Assembly (NCBI RefSeq): GCF_002812485.1
Contig: NZ_CP025003.1
Coordinates: 868,001-932,000 of the forward strand
Origin: Dickeya fangzhongdai
GTDB lineage: Bacteria; Pseudomonadota; Gammaproteobacteria; Enterobacterales; Enterobacteriaceae
Length of the DNA stretch: 64,000 nt
Direction: 5' to 3'
Shown: piece after piece, positions 37,031 through 45,208 of the stretch
Position numbering within the stretch: position 1 is the stretch's first letter
Layout: every line of letters starts with the position of its first letter
Notes under the pieces: model-generated
The model's database searches: none
Told to the model about the DNA's origin: nothing
Seen by the model: only the letters and a program-made list of their open reading frames with translations
Translations under genes and position numbers: made by a program

Positions 37031-37708
37031 CTATGAATTAAGATCTTCGACAATAAAATCCATCGCGACGTGAAAATAGCCGTTCATCATTTCAGGCACT
37101 AACTCCGCTACCGCACTATCAACGTCCTGACCATAAACTTCCAGCGCCCGATCGGTTAATGTATGGGTATATACGCCATTTTTAACCTCCGTATGTAGAT
37201 CTCTCCGTGTTTGCAGAAAATCATTCGAGAAGTTAAATCTGGATATCGAGAATTTATCCTCTTTTCTGATGATAAAATCGATGGGGTTCATGAGTCGGTC
37301 TTTTTTAAGCGTAATTTTGGGGATGTGGGTGGCAAATTCCAAATGATTGCTCTCCGTCACCTCTGCCCATGTTGCATTACACGTATTATTTACTGAAGGC
37401 GTTTTCCCTTGTGCTTTGAACGCATCAGAAAGACACAGCCCTACTTTAGCGCCAGTCAGCGGCTTCATGGTGTCTTTTTCAAAAAAACGCAAAATGAATT
37501 TTACAGGGATACGGCCTTTCGAGTCTGAAAAACTGCATTGCCCCTTTTTAAAGAGAAATTTATCCAGCCTGCCGATAATTTGCTGCTCGTCGTTAATGAG
37601 TGCGGTATTTATTATGATGGGCTTTTTCGTTAGGGCACTATACGTTCGATGTGTGACGCCATAAAGCCCTAACGCTAACCCGGATATGATGAACATTCTC
37701 CTGTTCAT
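37031..37708 (-). CDS. Exported intradiol-dioxygenase-like protein lacking metal ligands
   Basis: 225 residues. The N-terminus [16 protein letters not shown] resembles a twin-arginine or Sec signal. After residue 60 the pattern [32 protein letters not shown] and [12 protein letters not shown] follows the beta-sandwich of intradiol ring-cleavage dioxygenases (PLxGAxVxxxxxDA..., DxxGxxxFxTxxP). The Tyr/Tyr/His/His iron ligands are not where they should be; the usual HIHF segment reads NPIDFII. It may be a binding protein rather than an enzyme. It is the last gene of a four-gene AT-rich operon; its ATG overlaps the ferredoxin stop by four bases and has GAGGAGG upstream. Confidence 0.7.
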   Translation of the reverse strand: MNRRMFIISGLALGLYGVTHRTYSALTKKPIIINTALINDEQQIIGRLDKFLFKKGQCSFSDSKGRIPVKFILRFFEKDTMKPLTGAKVGLCLSDAFKAQGKTPSVNNTCNATWAEVTESNHLEFATHIPKITLKKDRLMNPIDFIIRKEDKFSISRFNFSNDFLQTRRDLHTEVKNGVYTHTLTDRALEVYGQDVDSAVAELVPEMMNGYFHVAMDFIVEDLNS

Positions 37709-37998
37709 GAGGTCAAATCCTCCTCGGCATGAGACATGATAAACATATCAGATTGTGGATAGGTGACGCATGGGAGTATATATTGTCCCCGTTGACTTTC
37801 ATCGAGAAAAGACTGATCAGAGTCATCATATTGTCCAGTTAAACGTCTGCATGCGCATGACGAGCATGCACCGGCCCGGCAACTGTAGGGCAGTTGTATT
37901 CCTTCTTGCTCCGCGGCATCCAGTATATATTGGTCATCGCTGCATTTTATTGTCTTCGTTGTTCCACAGCTCATGATGCTTATATGATAAATCGGCAT
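37705..37998 (-). CDS. Plant/cyanobacterial-type [2Fe-2S] ferredoxin
   Basis: 97 residues. The cluster ligands Cys40, Cys45, Cys48 ([12 protein letters not shown]) and Cys77 (YILPCVTYP) have the exact C-x4-C-x2-C-x28-C spacing of photosynthetic ferredoxins. Surrounding stretches ([28 protein letters not shown]-terminal HAEEDL) also follow chloroplast/cyanobacterial ferredoxin rather than bacterial ISC- or hydroxylase-type ferredoxins. AAGGAGGAG precedes the ATG. It is very tightly joined to the genes on both sides. Whether it carries electrons for a neighbour, or mimics plant ferredoxin, cannot be decided from sequence. Confidence 0.92.
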   Translation of the reverse strand: MPIYHISIMSCGTTKTIKCSDDQYILDAAEQEGIQLPYSCRAGACSSCACRRLTGQYDDSDQSFLDESQRGQYILPCVTYPQSDMFIMSHAEEDLTS

Positions 37999-38249
37999 TA
38001 TTTGTTCTCCTCCTTTTGAACGTAAACGGTAAATCCTTTTGGCTTTAAGTCAGGGTGATCAATGGAGATTTCATTTAAAACGTTCATACACAGGGTATAA
38101 AGGAGCTCGCCTGCGATACGTTTGCAGTTGTTATATTCTTCTTCTGGCAGCTGACTTCCCAGATCGGTCAGTTCTTTTTCAATTAAAGTGATGAGTGCCG
38201 ATGATTTATTAATGACTTTCCTGGCGACGTCTTTGTCTGAAATGAACAT
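37998..38249 (-). CDS. Unrecognised 83-residue helical protein
   Basis: Good GGAG eight bases before the ATG; its stop shares one base with the ferredoxin start (TAATG). The product is charged and mostly helical ([38 protein letters not shown]), with no signal or membrane segment. No family is recognised. Its position between an exported Cys-rich protein and the ferredoxin suggests one functional unit. Confidence 0.8.
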   Translation of the reverse strand: MFISDKDVARKVINKSSALITLIEKELTDLGSQLPEEEYNNCKRIAGELLYTLCMNVLNEISIDHPDLKPKGFTVYVQKEENK

Positions 38250-38284
38250 GGTTATGACTCCATAATTTTATTTTTAAATAGAAA

Positions 38285-38644
38285 TTAAATATCACACATG
38301 GGGATCATTCCCATACACTCAGCCATACAGCTGTGAAAGGAGCCGCCATCAAACGAGCCAGTTGGTAATGTATATAAACATTCTTGTATGCATCGGTCTT
38401 TCTTATCTCCCATGCTTGAATTCAGCGTGCTGCTGGCTGAGTCTGGCATTGTTTTATTTTTTTTAATAGCGCATGACGCGCTGACTCTGGAATAATTTGC
38501 TAATTTTTTTATTGTCTCACGCTCATTTTTGTATGTCAATTTTGCATTTACATCTCCATCGGCGATACTTATGTTTTGATAAAATAAGGTCATGGTTAAT
38601 AGCGTTGAAGTAAATAATATTCTTTTTATAGATAGATTGATCAT
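38285..38644 (-). CDS. Exported small cysteine-rich protein, first gene of the ferredoxin operon
   Basis: 119 residues. A signal peptide (about 1-28, IKRILFTSTLLTMTLFYQNI then SIADG) is followed by a mature part with six cysteines: one in SCAIKK, then CIQEC, CMAEC and a C-terminal CD. The CxxxC pairs could form disulfides or bind metal. AAGGAATAATAG precedes the ATG. No family is recognised. It could be a partner, chaperone or protective protein for the other exported product. Confidence 0.8.
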   Translation of the reverse strand: MINLSIKRILFTSTLLTMTLFYQNISIADGDVNAKLTYKNERETIKKLANYSRVSASCAIKKNKTMPDSASSTLNSSMGDKKDRCIQECLYTLPTGSFDGGSFHSCMAECMGMIPMCDI

Positions 38645-38834
38645 CTATTATTCCTTTAAAGATGCCCTCAGAAGTACAATTTTATTGATTTGTTAAATCA
38701 GAATGATTCTGTGTGATTTCATATGGTTTTTTTAAAATTCGGTCGTTGATATTCCTCCATGAATTTATGGATGCAATGATCATTAATGGTGTATAGGCAA
38801 CTGAATGCACTACGTGGTTTTAATGGCTTTTCTA

Positions 38835-39584
38835 TTACTTCTTCATTAACTCCTGCAGCATTTTTTCAGGATTGTTCAGGAACGAACGCGTGATTTGATA
38901 ATGATCCGTGTCTTTATAATTCACCTGGGAGAGGCTATCGCCATCAAACTGATAGATTAATGCGTCCGGGTAACCCAGCAGAATCGGCGAATGGGTGGCG
39001 ATAATAAATTGGGAATCATCCAGAATCAGGTCATGCATTCTGGCGAGCATCGCCAACTGCCTGGCCGGCGACAGCGCGGCTTCCGGTTCGTCGAGCAGAT
39101 ACAGCCCTTTGCCGCCAAAACGGTTCATCATTAATGAGAGAAAAGATTCGCCGTGCGACTGCTCATGCAAGGAGTGGCCGCCATACGAATTAATCACCGG
39201 CGGGCCGAAAGACGGTTCGGCGTCAAGGTGTTCGATTTCGGAGGCCAGGTTAAAAAAGCTCTCGGCACGAAAAAAAAATCCATTACGGGGACGTGGTACG
39301 CCTTTGGCGATTCTCAGGTAATTCGATAATTCTGAATGCGACGCCCGTGTGCTGAAATTGAAGTTGCGGGTGCCGCCTTCAGGGTTAAACCCCATTGATA
39401 CGGCAATGGCTTCCAGCAGCGTTGACTTTCCGGTGCCGTTCTCGCCAATAAAAAAAGTAACCTTGGGATGGGGGTCAATAAAGTCAAACGAATGAATCGC
39501 TGGAATAGAAAACGGATAAAGGTCAAATGATGGCACCTTATCGCGATTAAGAGAGATACGGCTGATGTATTGAGTCGAAATCAT
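38835..39584 (-). CDS. Stand-alone ABC/SMC-type AAA ATPase
   Basis: A 249-residue single-domain ATPase. Walker A GENGTGKST (residues 47-55), a signature-like SHGESFLSLM, Walker B GLYLLDEPEAALSP and the H-loop IIATHSPILL are intact. It lacks an adjoining permease and any coiled-coil arm, and belongs to the AAA_15/21-like proteins close to OLD nucleases and abortive-infection ATPases. No nuclease partner is adjacent. It is separated from the ferredoxin operon by 190 AT-rich bases. The role is unknown; such proteins occur singly in many enterobacteria. Confidence 0.85.
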   Translation of the reverse strand: MISTQYISRISLNRDKVPSFDLYPFSIPAIHSFDFIDPHPKVTFFIGENGTGKSTLLEAIAVSMGFNPEGGTRNFNFSTRASHSELSNYLRIAKGVPRPRNGFFFRAESFFNLASEIEHLDAEPSFGPPVINSYGGHSLHEQSHGESFLSLMMNRFGGKGLYLLDEPEAALSPARQLAMLARMHDLILDDSQFIIATHSPILLGYPDALIYQFDGDSLSQVNYKDTDHYQITRSFLNNPEKMLQELMKK

Positions 39585-39622
39585 TCTGCGTCATTTCCTG
39601 CCATGGACTGCCCACAACTGTT

Positions 39623-39702
39623 TACCACCATAGCTATTTACCACCATAGCTATTTACCACCATAGCTATTTGCTACTACAGCTATTCACTACCACAGTGG
39701 GT
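39623..39702. repeat. 16-bp tandem repeat, three exact and two decayed copies
   Basis: TACCACCATAGCTATT at 39623, 39639 and 39655 are identical. Changed copies follow at 39671 and 39687. Confidence 0.93.
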
Positions 39703-39835
39703 CAATTATTCCAATGCCTTTATTCCCGGGCGGTATGCAATGCTGGTGAACCGTTTTGTTAAACCGCAGGCAATATCATTCGTTTGTTTTTTTATGAGGC
39801 GATGCATGGTCGCTAAAACCAACAACCACACAGAT

Positions 39836-39854
39836 AGTAATGGTTATCATTATC
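39836..39854. promoter_or_regulatory. Fur-box-like sequence
   Basis: AGTAATGGTTATCATTATC matches 15 of 19 positions of the GATAATGATAATCATTATC consensus. The nearest downstream reading is a 33-residue ORF on the plus strand; on the minus strand the AAA ATPase starts 250 bases away. No known iron gene is adjacent. Confidence 0.5.
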
Positions 39855-39908
39855 AAGATCAACGTTGTTTTTAGGGAAACCGTTATTTTCAGGAGAACCG
39901 TTATTCCT

Positions 39909-40010
39909 ATGAAAAAATATGGTGCTGAGGTTCTTGCTGCGCTGCAACAGAGGCAGCTATTGAAATATTTATTTCATTTTTATTCGCTGCCGGGGACGGC
40001 CGGGCTGTGA
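39909..40010 (+). CDS. Possible 33-residue peptide downstream of the Fur-like box
   Basis: ATG at 39909 opens MKKYGAEVLAALQQ and ends PGTAGL. AGGAG lies 14 bases before the ATG, farther than usual. The peptide could be a real small iron-responsive product, or the stub of a lost gene. Family unknown. Confidence 0.3.
   Translation: MKKYGAEVLAALQQRQLLKYLFHFYSLPGTAGL
39961..39976. promoter_or_regulatory. Candidate IolR operator 1 (upstream of iolG)
   Basis: TGAAATATTTATTTCA, a perfect inverted repeat with 7-bp arms, about 350 bases upstream of iolG. Confidence 0.45.
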
Positions 40011-40226
40011 TGCCCGCAGGTGCTCCGGCCGCTTTATCTGCGCGTCAGCCGCAAGACACGACGTCATCTTTGTTTACTAATTCCATGCCTTGATTACGTT
40101 TTTTTTCGTCCTGCAACGCGCTGACGACCCGGCCGCGGTTTCGTGATTGTGCTAACACTATTTTGCTCATATGTCACCAAAATGTTAGCTGGCGCGCAAA
40201 AACATAATTTCCAGTTTTACTGAAAT

Positions 40227-40242
40227 TGAAATAAACGTTTTA
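40227..40242. promoter_or_regulatory. Candidate IolR operator 2 (upstream of iolG)
   Basis: TGAAATAAACGTTTTA, a variant of the same motif 80 bases before the iolG ATG, where it could cover the promoter. The reverse complement of the site before iolA, TGAAATAAAAATTCCA, is a third copy. Confidence 0.5.
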
Positions 40243-40322
40243 TTGTCTTTACTCTAAAAGCACAACAGACCCTGAACCCCTACAACCAACCAGTGATACC
40301 CCGCGGTATCGAGGGAGTAGCC

Positions 40323-41309
40323 ATGTTTAACATTGCTTTACTGGGCGCCGGCCGCATTGGCCAGGTTCATGCCGTCAACATCGCCGAACATCGGGAAACC
40401 TGCCTCTATTCGGTGGTGGACCCCAACCCCGCCAACGCCCGGGCGCTGTCTGATAAATATCAGGCCCGTCTGCAAACCGTCGACGAGGCGATGGCCGACC
40501 CGGCGGTACACGCGGTGCTGATCGCCTCCGCCACCGATACCCACGCCGACCTGATTGAACTGGCCGCCCGCCACGGCAAAGCCATCTTCTGTGAAAAGCC
40601 GGTGCATCTGGATATCGCCCGGGTGCGCGACTGCCTGAAGGTGGTGGAGCAGCAGCAGGTGCCGCTGTTTGTCGGTTTTAACCGTCGCTACGACCCGCAG
40701 TTTCGCCGGATGAAAACGCTGGCGGGCGAAGGACGCATCGGCAAGCCCGAATCGCTGATGATTATCTCCCGCGACCCATCGCCGCCGCCGGCGGAGTATG
40801 TGCGTGTGTCCGGCGGCATGTTCCGCGACATGACCATCCACGATTTCGACATGGTGCGTTTCATCATGGGCGAAGAGCCGGTGTCGGTGTTCGCGCAGGG
40901 CAGCAATCTGGTGGACCCGGCCATCGGCGCGGCCGGCGACATCGACACCGCTTTGGTGGTGTTCAAATTCGCCTCCGGCGCGATGGCGACCATCGTCAAC
41001 AGCCGCCGCTCCGGCTACGGCTACGACCAGCGCCTGGAGCTGCACGGCGAGCTCGGCGTGCTGAGCGCGGGCAACATCCGTGAAAATCAGGTGGAACACT
41101 GGGGCGACGCGGGGTGCCTCGCCGCCAAACCGGAACACTTTTTCCTGCAGCGTTACCGCGATGCCTACGCGGCGGAATGGCGTCATTTCGTCGAGGTGCT
41201 GCACGGGCGTACCCCGCCCGAGTGCAGCGGCGTCGACGGCGAGCGGGCGCTGTATCTGGCCGACAAAGCGCTGGAATCGCTGGCGACGGGGCGCGCTATT
41301 TCGCTCTGA
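40323..41309 (+). CDS. iolG: myo-Inositol 2-dehydrogenase
   Basis: A 328-residue Gfo/Idh/MocA oxidoreductase that starts inositol breakdown by oxidising myo-inositol to scyllo-inosose with NAD. The Rossmann start IALLGAGRIGQVHAVNI, the FCEKPVHLDI motif with catalytic Lys, FVGFNRRYDPQF, and GGMFRDMTIHDFDM with His/Asp are all diagnostic. GAGGGAG precedes the ATG at 40323. It leads the right half of the inositol locus. Confidence 0.93.
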   Translation: MFNIALLGAGRIGQVHAVNIAEHRETCLYSVVDPNPANARALSDKYQARLQTVDEAMADPAVHAVLIASATDTHADLIELAARHGKAIFCEKPVHLDIARVRDCLKVVEQQQVPLFVGFNRRYDPQFRRMKTLAGEGRIGKPESLMIISRDPSPPPAEYVRVSGGMFRDMTIHDFDMVRFIMGEEPVSVFAQGSNLVDPAIGAAGDIDTALVVFKFASGAMATIVNSRRSGYGYDQRLELHGELGVLSAGNIRENQVEHWGDAGCLAAKPEHFFLQRYRDAYAAEWRHFVEVLHGRTPPECSGVDGERALYLADKALESLATGRAISL

Positions 41310-41366
41310 CATAACCAGAGGGCCGGCACGGCGGCGGCCCCTGACATAACAACATGACCTGACGTT

Positions 41367-41576
41367 TATACCCTAAATAATTCGAGTTGCAGGAAGGCGG
41401 CGACGCAGTGAATCCCCAGGAGCTTACATCGGTAAGTTACTGGGGTGAGCGACAAATCTGCCGGGAGCAGATTTGAACGCAGCTCGCTGCGGCCCGAAGG
41501 GCGAGGCCCAGGGATGGGCCGAGTAATAAAGCCAACGCATCGGCAACTTGAAGTATGACGGGGATAACTTACACCC
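41367..41576. repeat. MITE-like inverted-repeat element, long copy, inside the iol operon
   Basis: It begins TATACCCTAAATAATTCGAG and ends GCAACTTGAAGTATGACGGG. About 25 bases at each end are imperfect inverted repeats. The interior (about 150 bases, with hairpins such as CAGGAGCTTACATCGGTAAG and AAATCTGC-CGGGA-GCAGATTT) is absent from the short copy at 36376. It separates iolG from the binding-protein gene. The ABC genes may therefore depend on a promoter beyond it or on read-through. Confidence 0.85.
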
Positions 41577-41597
41577 AACTGATGCAGAGACAACACC

Positions 41598-42536
41598 ATG
41601 AAAAAGATAACCATCATGGCCGCGGCGATGGCCTTCACGATGTCGTCCGGTCTGGCGCAGGCCCAGAACGAGCAGATTGTGTTCAGTACCCCCAATCTGG
41701 CGATGCCATTTGAAGTTCACATGCAGCGTACCGCGGTCAAGGCCGCCAAAGAACTGGGCGTTAACCTGCAGGTGCTGGACAGCCAGGGCAGTTCCCCGAA
41801 ACAGGTGGCGGATCTGGAAAACGCCATCACCCGCGGCGCGCAAGGTTTTGTGGTGTCGCCTAATGACGTCAACGCGGTGTCGGGCGCGGTAACGGAGATT
41901 CAGGACGCCAAACTGCCGGTAGTGACGCTGGACCGCTCGGTGAAGACCGACAAGAAAGTGCCGCACTTCGGCGCCAACAACTACAAGGGCGGTCAGGCGA
42001 TTGCCGATTTCGTCAAAGCGCGCTTTCCGAACGGCGCCGACATCGTGCTGCTGACCGGACAACCGGGGTCATCGTCCAATATTGAACGCACCCAGGGCAT
42101 CCGCGACAGCCTGAAAGCGGGCGGCAGTAAGTATCGCCTGGTGGCGGATCAGACCGGCAACTGGATGCGTTCCGAAGGGATGCGCATCGTGGAAAGCGTG
42201 TTGCCGTCGCTGCCCAAGCGTCCGCAGGTGATTCTGTCGGCCAACGACGACATGGCGCTGGGGGCGATCGAAGCACTGCAAAGTCAGGGGCTGAAACCGG
42301 GCGACGTGATGGTGACGGGGTTTGACGCGGTGCCGGAAGCGCTGGCCCGCGTGCGTGACGGCTGGCTGTCGGTGACCGCCGATCAACGTCCCGGCTACGC
42401 GGTGACGCAGGCGATGACCCAGCTCACCAACAATATTCGCACCAAGTCGCCGATCACCGGCGCGGATTACCCGCCGACCATGATCACCAAAGACAACCTG
42501 AACGACGCGGAACGTATCGGCGAAGCGGGCAAATAA
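41598..42536 (+). CDS. Inositol-type ABC transporter periplasmic binding protein
   Basis: A 312-residue periplasmic sugar-binding protein (ribose/inositol class). A signal peptide ends near SGLAQAQ (about residue 23). VFSTPNLAMPFEVHM, QGSSPKQVADLENAITRG, VTLDRSVKTDKK and SANDDMALGAIEALQ follow RbsB/IbpA. It is directly followed by the ATPase and permease genes and flanked by iol genes, so inositol is the expected ligand. Confidence 0.9.
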   Translation: MKKITIMAAAMAFTMSSGLAQAQNEQIVFSTPNLAMPFEVHMQRTAVKAAKELGVNLQVLDSQGSSPKQVADLENAITRGAQGFVVSPNDVNAVSGAVTEIQDAKLPVVTLDRSVKTDKKVPHFGANNYKGGQAIADFVKARFPNGADIVLLTGQPGSSSNIERTQGIRDSLKAGGSKYRLVADQTGNWMRSEGMRIVESVLPSLPKRPQVILSANDDMALGAIEALQSQGLKPGDVMVTGFDAVPEALARVRDGWLSVTADQRPGYAVTQAMTQLTNNIRTKSPITGADYPPTMITKDNLNDAERIGEAGK

Positions 42537-42592
42537 GCGGACATACCACTCACGCACCGGCCCGGCGGCCGGTGCGCAACGAGGGCCATCCC

Positions 42593-44140
42593 ATGACTGA
42601 ACCCTTACTGAACATTACCGATCTGGCCAAGAATTTCTCCGGCGTCTGGGCGCTCAATAAGGTGCAACTGACGGTACTACCGGGAGAGATCCACGCCCTG
42701 CTGGGCGAGAACGGCGCCGGCAAGTCCACCTTGCTCAAGGCGCTGGCCGGTGCGCAACCCCAGACCAGCGGCGATATCCGCTTCAACGGCGAACTGCTGT
42801 CGCCGCAGGACTCGCCGGTAGAACGGCAGAACCGCGGCATCGTCACCATCTATCAGGAATTCAACCTGCTGCCCAACATGACGGTGGCGGAAAACATGTT
42901 TCTCGGCCGCGAACAGCAACGCAGCCGGCTGTTTGTCGATGCGCAGGCGGTCAATCAGGAAGCCCGCACGGTGCTGGAGTACCTGCAACTGAACATATCA
43001 CCGACCACGCAGGTGGCGCGGCTGAGCGTGGCGCAGCAGCAGATGGTGGAAATCGCCCGCGCATTGACCCTCAACGCCCGGTTGATCGTGATGGATGAAC
43101 CGTCCGCCGCGCTGAGCGATAGCGAGGTGGAGAGCCTGCACCGGGTGGTGCGTGAGCTGAAAGCGCGCGGCGTCAGCGTGATTTATGTGACGCACCGGCT
43201 GCACGAAGTGTTCCAACTGTGCGACCGCTTCACCGTATTGCAGGACGGCCGTTACACCGGCTCCGGCAACGTGGCCGACATCGACGTGGCGGGCATCATC
43301 CGCATGATGGTCGGGCGCGACGTGGTGTTCAGCCGTCGCCCGCCGTCGGAAACCCATCATCAGGACAAACCGGTGCGGCTGGCAGTGAAAGGGCTGTGCC
43401 GGGAAAAACCGCCGCTCGATCCGCACGGCATCGCGCTCGACAACATCGGTTTTCAGGTGCACGCGGGCGAGATCCTCGGCATCGCCGGGCTGGTAGGCGC
43501 CGGCCGTACCGAGGTGGCGCGCTGCCTGTTCGGCGCCGACCCGTTTACCTCCGGCGAATTCTGGCTTGACGGCCAGGCCTATCACCCGGTCGATCCGCTG
43601 CACGCGCTCGATCAGGGCATTGCGCTGGTGCCGGAAGATCGCAAGAAAGAGGGCGCGGTGCTGGGCTTGTCGATCCGCAACAACCTGTCGCTTTCCAGCC
43701 TGTCGTCGCTGCTGCGCTGGCGCTACTTCGTCGACACCCGCCGCGAGGACGACCTGATCGAATCCTACCGGCAGGCGTTGCGCATCAAGATGGTGGACAG
43801 CGAGCAGGAGGTGCGCAAGCTCTCCGGCGGCAACCAGCAGAAAGTGATTCTGGCGCGCTGTATGGCGCTCAACCCCCGGGTGCTGATCGTCGATGAGCCG
43901 ACGCGCGGTATCGACGTCGGCACCAAGTCCGAAGTGCATCAGGTGCTGTTCGATATGGCGAAACGGGGCGTGGCGGTGATCGTGATTTCCTCCGATCTGC
44001 CGGAGGTGATGGCGATTTCCGATCGCATCATCACCCTTAGCGAAGGCCGGATCACCGGCGAACTGCACGGCGATGACGCCACGGAAGAGCGGCTGATGAC
44101 CCTGATGGCCATCTGCCATGACGCACCACAGGCCGCATAA
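42593..44140 (+). CDS. Sugar ABC transporter ATPase (two-domain, RbsA/inositol type)
   Basis: A 515-residue cytosolic protein with two tandem ATPase domains. The first has Walker A GENGAGKST near residue 38 and LIVMDEPSAALSD. The second has the diverged VGAGRTEVA loop, signature LSGGNQQK and LIVDEPTRGIDVGTKSE. This fused arrangement is normal for the CUT2 pentose/inositol importers. GAGGG precedes the ATG at 42593. It drives the neighbouring permease. Confidence 0.93.
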   Translation: MTEPLLNITDLAKNFSGVWALNKVQLTVLPGEIHALLGENGAGKSTLLKALAGAQPQTSGDIRFNGELLSPQDSPVERQNRGIVTIYQEFNLLPNMTVAENMFLGREQQRSRLFVDAQAVNQEARTVLEYLQLNISPTTQVARLSVAQQQMVEIARALTLNARLIVMDEPSAALSDSEVESLHRVVRELKARGVSVIYVTHRLHEVFQLCDRFTVLQDGRYTGSGNVADIDVAGIIRMMVGRDVVFSRRPPSETHHQDKPVRLAVKGLCREKPPLDPHGIALDNIGFQVHAGEILGIAGLVGAGRTEVARCLFGADPFTSGEFWLDGQAYHPVDPLHALDQGIALVPEDRKKEGAVLGLSIRNNLSLSSLSSLLRWRYFVDTRREDDLIESYRQALRIKMVDSEQEVRKLSGGNQQKVILARCMALNPRVLIVDEPTRGIDVGTKSEVHQVLFDMAKRGVAVIVISSDLPEVMAISDRIITLSEGRITGELHGDDATEERLMTLMAICHDAPQAA

Positions 44141-44150
44141 CGGAGATACC

Positions 44151-45191
44151 ATGAGCATGCAGCAACCCTTATCCCGTACCAAACTGCCGGCGCCGGCTAA
44201 CGGCCGGGGACGCATCGACCCGATCGCCTTCTTCGAGCGTTTCGGGGTGTTCATTTTCATGATCCTGCTGCTGATCTTTTTCCAGTCGCAGAACAGCAAC
44301 TTCCTGACCGAACGCAACATCACCAACATCCTCACCGAGGTGTCCATCTACGGCATCATGGCGGTGGGGATGACCTTCGTGATCCTGACCGCGGGCATCG
44401 ACCTGTCGGTCGGGTCGATTCTGGCGGTGTGCGCCATGACCGCCGCCTACGTGATCAAAGGCGATAACTTCACCACCGTCGATGCTCAGGCCTGGGGCGG
44501 CATGAGCTGGCTGGTAGGGCTTGGCATCTGTCTGGCGATGGGCACCGTTATCGGTTTCCTGCACGGACTGGGCGTTACCCGTCTGCGGTTGTCGCCGTTC
44601 ATCGTCACGCTGGGCGGCATGACCATCTGGCGTGGCCTGACGCTGGTTGTCAACGACGGCGCGCCCATCGCCGGGTTTGACCCCGGTTACCGCTGGTGGG
44701 GGCGGGGTGATTTGCTCGGCATCTCCATCCCGATCTGGATCTTCGCGCTGGTGGCGCTGGTAGGCTGGCTGGCGCTGCATAAAACCCGCTGGGGGCGTTT
44801 CGTCTACGCCATCGGCGGCAACACCGAGGCGGCGCGGTTGGCCGGGGTCAACGTACAGCGGGTACTGGTCAGCGTCTACGTGGTGATCGGCGCGCTGGCC
44901 GGTCTGGCGGGGTTCATCCTCAGCGCCCGGCTGGGTAGCGCCGAAGCGGTGGCGGGCATCTCGTTCGAACTGCGGGTGATCGCCTCGGTGGTGATTGGCG
45001 GCACCTCGCTGATGGGCGGTTACGGGCGCATCAGCGGCACCATCATCGGCTCCGTCATTATGGGGATCCTGATTAACGGGCTGGTGCTGATGAACGTTTC
45101 GGCCTACTACCAGCAGATCATCACCGGGCTCATCATCGTGCTGGCGGTAGCCTTCGATACCTACGCCAAGAGCCGACGCGGCGCCATCTGA
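44151..45191 (+). CDS. Sugar ABC transporter permease (inositol type)
   Basis: A 346-residue, about 10-helix inner-membrane permease of the RbsC class. GMTFVILTAGIDLSVGSILAV, GLGVTRLRLSPFIVTLGGMTI and GNTEAARLAGVNV are hallmark regions. GGAG precedes the ATG at 44151, ten bases after the ATPase stop. It completes the CUT2 importer. Confidence 0.93.
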   Translation: MSMQQPLSRTKLPAPANGRGRIDPIAFFERFGVFIFMILLLIFFQSQNSNFLTERNITNILTEVSIYGIMAVGMTFVILTAGIDLSVGSILAVCAMTAAYVIKGDNFTTVDAQAWGGMSWLVGLGICLAMGTVIGFLHGLGVTRLRLSPFIVTLGGMTIWRGLTLVVNDGAPIAGFDPGYRWWGRGDLLGISIPIWIFALVALVGWLALHKTRWGRFVYAIGGNTEAARLAGVNVQRVLVSVYVVIGALAGLAGFILSARLGSAEAVAGISFELRVIASVVIGGTSLMGGYGRISGTIIGSVIMGILINGLVLMNVSAYYQQIITGLIIVLAVAFDTYAKSRRGAI

Positions 45192-45208
45192 CACAGGGAG
45201 CGACAGGC

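Larger units (their letters stand above)
39585..40322. other. 738-base regulatory gap upstream of iolG
   Basis: It holds the 16-bp repeat array (39623-39702), a Fur-like box (39836-39854), a possible 33-residue ORF (39909-40010), two candidate IolR sites (39961-39976 and 40227-40242) and the iolG promoter. Direct repeats of ACCGTTATT near 39877 and 39896 add to the patchwork. Confidence 0.65.

Noticed and set aside
37031..37998. A pectocin-type colicin M toxin fused or adjacent to the ferredoxin
   Set aside because: The 225-residue neighbour lacks the colicin M D-x-Y-D...H-R active site and any pesticin-like domain. A bacteriocin role stays a hypothesis only.
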